Source of the DNA: an uncultured Lachnospiraceae bacterium
GTDB lineage: Bacteria; Bacillota; Clostridia; Lachnospirales; Lachnospiraceae
DNA length: 64,000 bases
NCBI GenBank assembly: GCA_910580195.1
Contig: CAJTWA010000018.1
Coordinates: forward strand, 1 to 64,000
Direction of reading: 5' to 3'
The notes under the pieces are model-generated. The model had not been told where the DNA came from, did not search any database, and worked only from the letters and a program-made list of their open reading frames with translations. Both the position numbers and the translations under genes were made by a program. Positions 1 to 7,464 of the stretch are shown piece by piece. Every line of letters starts with the position of its first letter. The first letter of the stretch is position 1.

Positions 1-115
1 GCTCACCCCCGCGCCCTACTTCCTTGGCAAGCGCAGCTTTTGTTCCGCGCGCGAAACTGCGCATCATTGCCCAAAGGGCTTTTCTTTCATAGGACGCTCT
101 TTCCTTTGAAAGCAC

Positions 116-173
116 AAAAACACAGAGCCAAGAAAAAGTGGGAGGTTGGCACCACAATTTCCCGGCCCTGTGT
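116..173 (-). terminator. Probable terminator of the cotJ operon
   Basis: On the minus strand a 10-bp stem (one G-T wobble) formed by positions 173-164 and 129-120 is followed by a run of five T at 120-116. The loop is long (about 34 nt) and can form a smaller inner stem. It lies downstream of cotJC, beyond the 40-bp repeats. The long loop makes this a moderate call. Confidence 0.45.
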
Positions 174-208
174 TTCATGGAAAAATATCTAGTTGCTGCC
201 CATGCTTA

Positions 209-350
209 TTGCGGCAGCCAAATGCTAAGTTCGCCCCTTGCTTGCTAGTTGCGGCAGCCAAATGCTAAGTTCGCCCCTTGCTTGCTAGTTGCGGCAGCCA
301 AATGCTAGGTTCGCTCCTTGCTTGCTAGTTGCGGCAGTCAAATGCCGGGT
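209..350. repeat. 40-bp tandem repeat spanning the 3' end of cotJC
   Basis: Three near-identical 40-bp units (209-248, 249-288, 289-328) and a diverged partial fourth (329-350). The fourth is the true 3' end of cotJC: the last codons and the TAG stop at 325-327 are the template from which the others look copied. Unit length is not a multiple of three, and the copies lie beyond the stop, so they do not extend the protein. No other feature is seen in positions 1-208 apart from the probable terminator. Confidence 0.9.
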
Positions 351-927
351 TTGCTGCATAGAAGTTCTTGGAATCCAAGTGGTCTTGGACAATCCTAAGC
401 CCTTCCCCAAACCTCTGGAAATGCACGATTTCCCGTGCGCGCAGGAACCGGATGGGGTCTGCAACTTCTTGGTCTTTTACCAGCCGCAGGATATTGTCAT
501 AGGTGCTGCGGGCTTTCTGCTCTGCCGCCAAATCCTCTGTCAAGTCGGTAATTGGGTCGCCCTTGGACTGGAATTCACAGGCATTGAAGGGGATGCCCCC
601 TGCGGCTTGGGGCCACAGCGCCAAGGTATGGTCCACATAATATTTGTCAAACCCGGACGCCTTGATTTCTTCTGGGGACAAGTCTTTGGTGAGCTGGTAT
701 ACAATGGTGCAGATCATTTCCATATGGGCCAATTCCTCGGTGCCGATATCGGTGAGCAGCCCAGCCACTTCCCGGTAAGGCATGGTATACCGCTGGGACA
801 GGTACCGCATAGAAGCGGAAAGCTCCCCATCCGGGCCGCCGAACTGGCTGATAATCACTTGGGCAATCTGTGGATTGGTCTGGGTGATGTTTACGGGGTA
901 TTGCAGCCTTTTTTCATAATTCCACAT
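325..927 (-). CDS. cotJC: Spore coat protein CotJC, manganese-catalase family
   Basis: A 200-residue protein of the CotJC family, close to the usual length of about 190. It is related to Mn catalases and is found in the spore coat of Bacillus and Clostridia. The conserved opening MWNYEKRLQYPV, the ferritin-like helices and metal-ligand candidates such as EELAHMEM (about residues 65-72) and REIVHFQRFGE near the end support this. It is third in cotJA-cotJB-cotJC; its ATG follows the cotJB stop directly and a strong GGAAGGAGG site lies upstream inside cotJB. Expression in the mother cell is expected from the family. Catalase activity is inferred only. Its 3' end is the source of a tandem repeat. 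Confidence 0.95.
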   Translation of the reverse strand: MWNYEKRLQYPVNITQTNPQIAQVIISQFGGPDGELSASMRYLSQRYTMPYREVAGLLTDIGTEELAHMEMICTIVYQLTKDLSPEEIKASGFDKYYVDHTLALWPQAAGGIPFNACEFQSKGDPITDLTEDLAAEQKARSTYDNILRLVKDQEVADPIRFLRAREIVHFQRFGEGLRIVQDHLDSKNFYAANPAFDCRN

Positions 928-1194
928 TTAGCAGTTCCCTCCTTCCCATGGCATGGGCTGCATTGCCCACAGCCATTTCTGCTCTGGCTTTGCAGTGTCT
1001 ACCGTCAGCGGCCCATAGCAGTCTTCATATTCTTTCAGCGCATGCATCCGCACTTCCCGGAAATGGTTGAAGTAGGCAATGGCCTCCTGGTCCATTGGAT
1101 GGGTGTCAAGGTAGAGCACAATGTCATTGACCGCAAAGCTTACCATGTTAATCCACTGGAATAATTTCATCTGTTCCATCTGGTTCCCTTTCAT
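928..1194 (-). CDS. cotJB: Spore coat protein CotJB
   Basis: CotJB-family protein of 88 residues, matching the usual size of about 87. I chose the ATG at 1194 (MKGNQMEQM): an AAAGGAGG site sits at the right distance, and the start overlaps the cotJA stop as ATGA. An upstream in-frame Met would add 20 residues copied from the cotJA tail region and is unlikely. The W-x-M/N pattern near the N terminus and the NHFREVRMHALKEYEDCYGPL segment in two parts are typical of the family. Likely a structural partner of CotJC and CotJA in the coat. Confidence 0.93.
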   Translation of the reverse strand: MKGNQMEQMKLFQWINMVSFAVNDIVLYLDTHPMDQEAIAYFNHFREVRMHALKEYEDCYGPLTVDTAKPEQKWLWAMQPMPWEGGNC

Positions 1195-1817
1195 TTCGGG
1201 CAGCCTCCTTTCCCTAAAAACGGCTTGCTCAGTTCTGGGAAAATCGTCCCGCACTGCAATGCCTTATCCGGTTCAAATGTTTCCCTGAAAAACTGCCATG
1301 GGACATATGCCATTGCAACTGGCATCCCTGCGAGCGGGTCCGGCCTGTCGGGGCAGCCTGTTGGCATAGGGCCGGAGCAGGGCTTTTGCATGCCCCTCTG
1401 GCCTGATACAGCAGCAGGGCAGGGTTTTTGCATCATCCTTTGTTCCGGCATGTCAGCAGGGCAGGGTTTCTGCATCCTTTGTTCCGGCATGTCAGCAGGG
1501 CAGGGTTTCTGCATCCTTTGCTCCGCCATGCCAGCGGGGCAGGGTTTCTGCATCCTCTGTTCCGGCATGTCGGCAGGGCAAGGTTTTTGCATCATCCTTT
1601 GCTCCGGCATGTCAGCAGGGCAGGGCCTTTGCGGCATCTGCCGCCTAGGCATGGAATTAGGGCAGGACCTTTGCATCATCCTTTGCATAGGCTCCCGGCG
1701 GGGATTTTGCGCCATTTGCTGCCCAGCCATGGCATCTTGGCAGGGATGCTCCATAAGAGGGCGCTGTGGCATGTTCTGGCTGCAGCCGCAGTCAGGCGTT
1801 GTATGATAATTAGCCAT
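1191..1817 (-). CDS. cotJA: CotJA-type spore coat protein with expanded Cys/Met/Pro repeats
   Basis: The C-terminal 45 residues (GMPVAMAYVPWQFFRETF onwards) are the CotJA domain; classical CotJA is only about 80 residues. Here 208 residues are predicted, because roughly residues 45-145 consist of 13-14-residue tandem units of the form CPADMPEQRMQKP, with six or more copies. The repeats are rich in Cys, Met, Pro, Gln and Lys. Start at 1817 is supported by AGAGAGGAA upstream. First gene of the cotJ operon. Cysteine cross-linking or metal binding in the coat is an inference from composition. Confidence 0.9.
   Translation of the reverse strand: MANYHTTPDCGCSQNMPQRPLMEHPCQDAMAGQQMAQNPRREPMQRMMQRSCPNSMPRRQMPQRPCPADMPEQRMMQKPCPADMPEQRMQKPCPAGMAEQRMQKPCPADMPEQRMQKPCPADMPEQRMMQKPCPAAVSGQRGMQKPCSGPMPTGCPDRPDPLAGMPVAMAYVPWQFFRETFEPDKALQCGTIFPELSKPFLGKGGCPK
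1430..1640. repeat. 39/42-bp coding tandem repeats inside cotJA
   Basis: About five tightly conserved units encode the CPADMPEQRMQKP peptide on the minus strand. Units alternate between 39 and 42 bp depending on one extra Met codon, so length change is always in frame. The units are directly adjacent with no spacers. Confidence 0.9.
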
Positions 1818-2121
1818 AATGGTAATTCCTCTCTTTTTTGTTTTGCTTTTTAATACAATATGAGCAAAGCAAAAAATGGTGCAGTAAGGAACTGCCCAGG
1901 AATAGCTTTTTAATCATGCACAGCATTGAAAAGCTATTAGTACCCCATCCGGCTAGAAATTATGCCCGTGCCCTGCCTGCTCAGTACACCGGGAAAGCAG
2001 GCGGCAACGAATATTGCTTTATCATGCAGGAAATGTTATACTGTTCCATAACTGGTAAATTCCGGCAGCCAAAGGGCTGGCAGGAGTTCACGGGAAATGA
2101 TTTTAAAGAGAAGGTAAAGAA
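1818..2121. other. Divergent intergenic region, cotJA / histidine kinase
   Basis: About 300 bp without a gene. On the minus strand CATATTGT (1862-1855), about 38 nt before the cotJA start, resembles a sporulation sigma-E -10 element; the -35 is not convincing. A purine-rich GAGAAGG lies before the kinase start. I see no strong vegetative promoter for the kinase and no RNA structure. Confidence 0.35.
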
Positions 2122-5100
2122 ATGAAAAAACTAAGGAAATTAGCAGGGGCGGCCGTCCTTTGCAGCATTGTTTTCATGGTAATCGCATTGGTGCAGTTCC
2201 AGGGCGGGGAGGAATTCCCCTTGCTGCTGCCGGACCAATTTGAGTACAGCTTCAACGAAAACTGGACTGTGGCAACATTAGGCGGCAGCGGGGGGGCTGA
2301 AGCAGCGCTGGAAAGCCACAGCGCTATCCAAAGGCAGTTCCGGGATGCTTTGGAGCAGGGAGGCTGCAAGACGGTAAACCTGCCCTACGCAGGGGAGTGC
2401 AGCGCAGGCGACACCGTAGTGTTCCAGAACACGCTGCCGGAAAAGTATGCGGGCCTGACCCTGAACTTTGCTTCCACCCACTCCACGGTACGGGTATCGC
2501 TGGACGATAAAATCCTTTACCAGTCGGGGGCTGACGGGGGCCATGGGGAGGAATCCTCCCATGGGAGTAATGAAAATTTTGTCAACCTCCCAAATTCATT
2601 TGAGGAAGGGGAGCTTTGGATTGAAATGGTTTCCACTGTCCCAAATGCTGCTGCAGAGCTTAAGGACGTCATAGTTGAAACCCGGGACGTAATAGTAATC
2701 GGGGTAGTGGGGAACCGGATCAGCGACATCGGCTGCTGCCTTTTAATCGTGATTATGGCAATCATTATGTTCGTCCTTGCACTGATCCGGCTGTACACCC
2801 GCCAGCCGGCCCGGGGGGAATTTTTCTTAGGGCTGGCCGGGCTTGCCGCAGGCATCCACTGCTTTATCGGGACAGACACCCTAAGCATTTTTTACAATGT
2901 CCACGAAGCTTATGAAATGCAGGAATATCTGGTCCTGATGTTCCCGCTGTTTCTGACGCTTTATTTTGAACGGAACCTGCACACCTTTTTCCCCCGCCGT
3001 TTTTCTGCACTGTTATGGCTGGTAATCGGGAATGCCGCCATCCAGATTGTGCTGCAGGAACTGGGCATCAGGAGCATGGAGGAAATGGTAAACATTTCTG
3101 CGGCCATCATAGGCGCAGCCTGCGTCACTGCCATTGTAAGCCTTGCGCAGTTTGAACGGAGCCACAGGAGTTACCAGACATGGCTGTTCATTTTATCCAT
3201 GCTGCTCCTCCTCTCTGGCGGGATTGCAAATGTAGTGATGAATACCGTGCTGCAAAACCCCCATGGGAATACGGCGGGGCAGTACAGCATGACAATATTC
3301 GGAATCCTGATGGCTGTCCTGCACACGCTGCAGCTTTCCAAGGAATACCGGGCGAAGGCGGAGGAAAACGCAAGCCTGCTGGCAGAAAAGGTGCGGATTG
3401 CAGAGCAGCAGAACATCCAGTTAGCCCAAGCAAAAAAGGACGCAGACGCAGCAAGGCAGGAGGCCATGGCCGCCAATGAGGCAAAGGGGAAATTTTTAGC
3501 CCGCATGTCCCATGAAATCCGGACCCCCATCAATGCGGTGCTTGGGATGGATGAAATGATCCTGCGGGAATCCAAGGAACCCCAAATCCGGGAATATGCC
3601 ATGGATATTTATATGGCAGGCCAGACGCTTTTGTCCCTCATCAACGACATTCTGGATTTTTCCAAAATAGATTCTGGGAAAATGGAAATCGTGCCGGTGG
3701 AATACGATGTCAGCAGCCTCATCCACGATTTGGCAAACATGGCGTCCCAGCGGGCAAAGAGCAAAAACATCAGGCTGGAGGTGGAGGCAGACCAAGGCAT
3801 CCCCTCACGGCTGTATGGGGATGACGTAAGGATCCGCCAAGTGCTTACCAACATCCTGACCAATGCGGTAAAATACACCCACGAAGGGACGGTCTGGCTG
3901 CGGATCCGGAGCTTGGAATCGGACGGCCCGGCAGTGCTGTGGTTTGAAGTGGAGGATACGGGCATTGGGATAAAAGAAGAAGACCTGCCCAAACTTTCTG
4001 CGGAATTTGAACGGATTGAAGAGGAGAAGAACCGGAACATTGAGGGCACTGGGTTAGGCATGAGCATTACCATCCAGCTCCTTTCCCTGATGGGGAGCAA
4101 GCTGCTGGTAAAAAGCGAGTACGGCAAGGGCTCGAAATTTTATTTCCAGCTGGAGCAGGAAATTGTGGACAGTACGCCCATTGGGGATTTCGAGGCCCGG
4201 GCGCGGCAGCTTACGGAACATTACAGCTACGGCACGAAATTCCTTGCGCCGGACGCAAAAATCTTGGTGGTGGACGACAATGCAATGAACCGGAAAGTGT
4301 TTTGCAGCCTGCTGAAAGAAACCCAGATTCAGGTCACAGAAGCCGGAGGGGGCAGGGAGTGCCTGGATTTGGTGCAATCCTCCCACTATGACTTGATTTT
4401 CCTAGACCACATGATGCCGGAAATGGACGGGGCCGAAACCTTCCGCCAGATGCAGGGCCTTTCCGATTTCCCCTGCAAGGATACGCCGGTCGTGATGCTT
4501 ACCGCCAATGCGGTGGCAGGGGCGCGGGAAAAATATTTGGCGGAAGGGTTTGACGGTTTCCTTTCCAAGCCCATTGTGCCGGAAAAATTAGAAGACATGC
4601 TGAAAAAAATGCTACCGGGGGAACTATTGCAGGACGCCCCAAAACCTGCTGCCGGGGAAGAACCCGCAAAGGAAAGCGCGCCAAATATTTCCTTGGACGG
4701 GCTGCCCCAAGTGGATGGGCTGGACTGGAATTATGCATGGCTGCATTTGCCGGACATGGAGCTTTTGGAATACACCATCCGGGAGTTTTACGGGCAGATT
4801 GAACCTGCTGCACGCCATTTGGAAGAAGCCTACCAGAGCTTAGGGGAACCCGGCCAGCTAGGCCAGTACCGGATCCAGGTCCATGCCATGAAAGGCCTTG
4901 CGGCCACCATTGGGATTGTGCCCCTTGCTGGGCTTGCAAAAATATTGGAATATGCGGCAAAAGGTGGTAAAATAGAAGATATCCATGCCATGACAGGAGT
5001 ATTTTTAGCAGAATGGCGCAGCTACCGCCAGAAGCTAATAGGCGTCTTTGGCATAGGGGAACAGGCAAGGGAGGAAGTGGCAGATTATTCCGTCATACAG

Positions 5101-5301
5101 GCCCTTGTGGAAATGGTGCGTGTCAGCATGGACGAGATGGACGTGGACCAGGCAGACCAGCTTATGGGGCAGCTATTGTCCTACGAATACCCAGAGGATT
5201 TGGGGGAACATATCCGTGGGCTTCAGGAATCAGTGACGAATTTAGATGCCGAAGGTGCAAGCCATTATGCAGACTTGCTGATTGGGCAGATGGGAAGGTA
5301 G
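2122..5301 (+). CDS. Membrane hybrid sensor histidine kinase/receiver/Hpt protein
   Basis: A 1059-residue phosphorelay protein. Order: membrane anchor (about residues 7-25), extracytoplasmic sensor region to about 190, a multi-helix membrane block to about 410 (7TM-sensor-like), a coiled coil, HisKA with phospho-acceptor His464 in MSHEIRTPIN, an HATPase domain (NAVKYTHEG, DTGIGI, GTGLGMSI), a receiver with Asp762 in FLDHMMPEMDG and Lys in FLSKPI, and a C-terminal Hpt domain with His921 in QVHAMKG. All phosphotransfer residues are present, so it can carry His-Asp-His transfer. The 257-residue regulator 15 bp downstream is the likely final acceptor. The ligand cannot be read from sequence. Confidence 0.92.
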   Translation: MKKLRKLAGAAVLCSIVFMVIALVQFQGGEEFPLLLPDQFEYSFNENWTVATLGGSGGAEAALESHSAIQRQFRDALEQGGCKTVNLPYAGECSAGDTVVFQNTLPEKYAGLTLNFASTHSTVRVSLDDKILYQSGADGGHGEESSHGSNENFVNLPNSFEEGELWIEMVSTVPNAAAELKDVIVETRDVIVIGVVGNRISDIGCCLLIVIMAIIMFVLALIRLYTRQPARGEFFLGLAGLAAGIHCFIGTDTLSIFYNVHEAYEMQEYLVLMFPLFLTLYFERNLHTFFPRRFSALLWLVIGNAAIQIVLQELGIRSMEEMVNISAAIIGAACVTAIVSLAQFERSHRSYQTWLFILSMLLLLSGGIANVVMNTVLQNPHGNTAGQYSMTIFGILMAVLHTLQLSKEYRAKAEENASLLAEKVRIAEQQNIQLAQAKKDADAARQEAMAANEAKGKFLARMSHEIRTPINAVLGMDEMILRESKEPQIREYAMDIYMAGQTLLSLINDILDFSKIDSGKMEIVPVEYDVSSLIHDLANMASQRAKSKNIRLEVEADQGIPSRLYGDDVRIRQVLTNILTNAVKYTHEGTVWLRIRSLESDGPAVLWFEVEDTGIGIKEEDLPKLSAEFERIEEEKNRNIEGTGLGMSITIQLLSLMGSKLLVKSEYGKGSKFYFQLEQEIVDSTPIGDFEARARQLTEHYSYGTKFLAPDAKILVVDDNAMNRKVFCSLLKETQIQVTEAGGGRECLDLVQSSHYDLIFLDHMMPEMDGAETFRQMQGLSDFPCKDTPVVMLTANAVAGAREKYLAEGFDGFLSKPIVPEKLEDMLKKMLPGELLQDAPKPAAGEEPAKESAPNISLDGLPQVDGLDWNYAWLHLPDMELLEYTIREFYGQIEPAARHLEEAYQSLGEPGQLGQYRIQVHAMKGLAATIGIVPLAGLAKILEYAAKGGKIEDIHAMTGVFLAEWRSYRQKLIGVFGIGEQAREEVADYSVIQALVEMVRVSMDEMDVDQADQLMGQLLSYEYPEDLGEHIRGLQESVTNLDAEGASHYADLLIGQMGR

Positions 5302-5316
5302 ATTGGAGGAGCAACA

Positions 5317-6090
5317 ATGAAAAAAATCTTGCTGGTAGGGAAACTTAACAATGTGGTAAAGGAAACAAGCACATTTTTATCCCAGTTTTTCCATGTGCAG
5401 CTTTGCTCAGAAAATGCAGGCGTCATGGAGGGGATGATGAAGATTGTAAACCCGGACTTGGTAGTCATCAGCCTGATTGGGGCGTACGGCATTGACACAT
5501 CCATGTTTTTCCTTTTAAGCAGCCAGTATGCCGATACCCCGGTCCTGACGATTGGGACGCAGGAGGAAAGCGATGCATTTTTTAAGTATTATGAGGAAAA
5601 GCAGTTTGAAAATTTAATCCGCCCCGTGGAGCATACCACCATTTTAAATGCCATATGCCGCAGGCTTGGGGTAAATAAGGAGCAAATCGTGCAGGAGGCG
5701 CAGGACGGGAGGAAGGAAACAAGCGGCAAGAAGCGCGTGCTGGTTGTGGACGACAACGGGACGGCCCTCCGGACCATGAAGGCCATGCTGGAGGACCGCT
5801 ACGAAATTGCCATTGCGATTTCCGGCGCGCAGGCCATGACGTCCATTGGGAAAAAACGCCCGGACTTGATCCTCTTGGACTATGAGATGCCGGTCTGCGA
5901 CGGGAAAATGACACTGGAAATGATACGGGCAGACGAGGAGATGCGGGACATCCCGGTGGTGTTCTTAACGGCAGTAAACGACCGGGCAAACATTGAGGCG
6001 GTGCTGAAATTAAAGCCGGCCGGGTACTTTTTAAAGCCCGCAGTAAAAGACAAGCTGGTTGCAGAGATTGAGAAAATATTGGGGCAGTGA
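5317..6090 (+). CDS. Two-receiver response regulator, N-terminal receiver degenerate
   Basis: A 257-residue protein with two CheY-like halves and no DNA-binding or enzymatic output domain. The C-terminal half is a complete receiver: VLVVDDN, phospho-acceptor Asp188 in LILLDYEMPVCDG, Thr in FLTA and Lys in FLKPA. The N-terminal half (residues 1-120) keeps the fold pattern (ILLVG start, IRPVE near its end) but lacks the acidic pair and the acceptor Asp (VVISLIGAYG). It follows the hybrid kinase in an operon with a TTGGAGGA ribosome site. It is probably the terminal or sink partner of the relay, acting through protein contacts. That role is inference. Confidence 0.88.
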   Translation: MKKILLVGKLNNVVKETSTFLSQFFHVQLCSENAGVMEGMMKIVNPDLVVISLIGAYGIDTSMFFLLSSQYADTPVLTIGTQEESDAFFKYYEEKQFENLIRPVEHTTILNAICRRLGVNKEQIVQEAQDGRKETSGKKRVLVVDDNGTALRTMKAMLEDRYEIAIAISGAQAMTSIGKKRPDLILLDYEMPVCDGKMTLEMIRADEEMRDIPVVFLTAVNDRANIEAVLKLKPAGYFLKPAVKDKLVAEIEKILGQ

Positions 6091-6273
6091 GGAACTGCAT
6101 GTTACCAAACCAAAGAAGCAGGGAGTAAGGAACTGCATGTTATCCAATCAAAGAAGCCGGCAAAAGGGCAGGGAGTGAGGAACTGCATTTATCCAATCAA
6201 AGAAACTGCCAAAGGGGCAGGGAGTGAGGAACTGCATGTTATCCAATCAAAGAAACTGGCAAAGGAGCAGGGA
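6087..6273. repeat. About 50-bp tandem repeat between response regulator and dus
   Basis: Four units: 6087-6123 (shortened), 6124-6173, 6174-6222 and 6223-6272. Each starts GTRAGGAACTGCAT and ends GGCAGGGA. The first begins at the response-regulator stop codon. The last supplies the ribosome site AAAGGAGCAGGGA used by dus. The units are open in one frame, which lengthens the apparent dus reading frame upstream. Confidence 0.9.
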
Positions 6274-7464
6274 ATGGATTATTATTTAGCGCCTTTGGAG
6301 GGCATTACCACATATATTTACCGGAATACGTACCACAGCATATTTCCCCCTATGGAGAAATATTTTACGCCGTTCCTTGTGCCAAGGCCGAAGAAAGGGT
6401 TTAGCAGCCGGGAACGCAAGGATATCCTGCCAGAGCACAATGAAGGGCTTTTTGTGGTGCCCCAAATCCTTACCAACCGGGCGGAGGACTTTATCTATGC
6501 AGCCCGTATGCTGATGGAGTATGGCTATGGGGAAATCAACTTAAACCTCGGGTGCCCTTCCGGCACGGTTGTCCCTAAGGGGAAAGGGGCAGGGTTCTTG
6601 GCGCACCCGGCAGAATTGGAGCAGTTTTTGGATGAGGTTTTCTCCAAGCTTACCGTGCGCATTTCCATCAAGGCCCGGATTGGGATGGAAAGCCCGCAGG
6701 AATTTGGCCCGCTGTCCCAGATGTTCCAGAAATTCCCGCTGGAGGAATTGATTATCCATCCAAGGATCCGGGCGGATTACTACAAGAACCAGCCCAACCT
6801 TGCGGTTTTCGGGGAGGCCTTCCGGGAAAGCAGATGCCCGGTCTGCTATAATGGGGATATTTTCAGCCCCGGAGATTTGGAACGCCTGCGCTTAGAATTC
6901 CCGGGGCTTGCCACGGTTATGCTGGGGCGGGGGATCATCGCAAACCCAGCCCTGCGGTGGGAGTGCGGCAGGGAACTCCCTGAAAAGGGCCAAAACCATG
7001 GCGCAGGGGAAGAGCCTGAGGCTACGCAGGAATGGTTCCATAGCGCAGGGGAAGGGCCTAAGGCTACACAGGAATGGTTCCATAGCGCAGGGGAAGGGCC
7101 TAAGGCTATGCAGGAATGGTTCCATGGCACAAGGAAAGGGACTGAGCCTGTGGCAACGCAAGAAGGGATCCTTCTTTTGCAAGGGCAGGGCACAGGGCAG
7201 CCAAGGATTCAGGCAGAAAAACACAAAAAATTCCAGCAGTTCCACGAAGCCCTCTACCAAAATTACCAAGAAGCCTTTGGCAGGGACAGGGGCGTGCTGT
7301 TTAAAATGAAGGAAATCTGGCACTACATGATACAGTCTTTTACCAACTATAAGCCTTATGCAAAACTAATCAAAAAAGCAGAATCGCTGCAGCAATATGA
7401 AACAGCCGTCCGCAGGCTGTTCCAAGAACAGGAGGTTACATCCCATGGAAGATTTTCGTTTTAA
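6274..7464 (+). CDS. tRNA-dihydrouridine synthase family protein with in-frame repeat insert
   Basis: FMN-dependent enzyme of the Dus family, reducing uridine in tRNA. The opening MDYYLAPLEGITTYIYR, LNLGCPSGTVVPKGKGAGF (catalytic Cys with adjacent Lys-rich loop), IKARIGM and the barrel strands CYNGDIF and VMLGRGIIANP fit. I start at 6274, after AAAGGAGCAGGGA; the longer frame upstream is repeat DNA. Between the barrel and the C-terminal helical domain (7000-7130) three 14-residue units of the type SAGEGPKATQEWFH are inserted, which normal Dus proteins lack. It overlaps the Hsp90-like gene by 20 bp. Confidence 0.9.
   Translation: MDYYLAPLEGITTYIYRNTYHSIFPPMEKYFTPFLVPRPKKGFSSRERKDILPEHNEGLFVVPQILTNRAEDFIYAARMLMEYGYGEINLNLGCPSGTVVPKGKGAGFLAHPAELEQFLDEVFSKLTVRISIKARIGMESPQEFGPLSQMFQKFPLEELIIHPRIRADYYKNQPNLAVFGEAFRESRCPVCYNGDIFSPGDLERLRLEFPGLATVMLGRGIIANPALRWECGRELPEKGQNHGAGEEPEATQEWFHSAGEGPKATQEWFHSAGEGPKAMQEWFHGTRKGTEPVATQEGILLLQGQGTGQPRIQAEKHKKFQQFHEALYQNYQEAFGRDRGVLFKMKEIWHYMIQSFTNYKPYAKLIKKAESLQQYETAVRRLFQEQEVTSHGRFSF
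6999..7127. repeat. 42-bp in-frame tandem repeat in dus
   Basis: Three consecutive 42-bp units encoding variants of a 14-residue peptide ending QEWFH, the last one diverging after it. The repeat lies at the junction of the catalytic barrel and the C-terminal domain. Confidence 0.88.

Noticed and set aside
289..1164. Long plus-strand reading frame opposite cotJC and cotJB
   Set aside because: It is the antisense of two well-supported genes, has no ribosome site and no recognisable protein features.
1430..1640. Regular repeats suggestive of a CRISPR array
   Set aside because: Units are directly adjacent without spacers, are codon-sized and lie in frame inside cotJA.
1225..1806. Plus-strand Cys/Gly-rich repeat protein opposite cotJA
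   Set aside because: Shadow of the repeat array; the minus strand carries the CotJA domain and ribosome site.
6175..6273. N-terminal extension of the Dus protein
   Set aside because: It is translated tandem-repeat DNA; the family start motif and a good ribosome site are at 6274.
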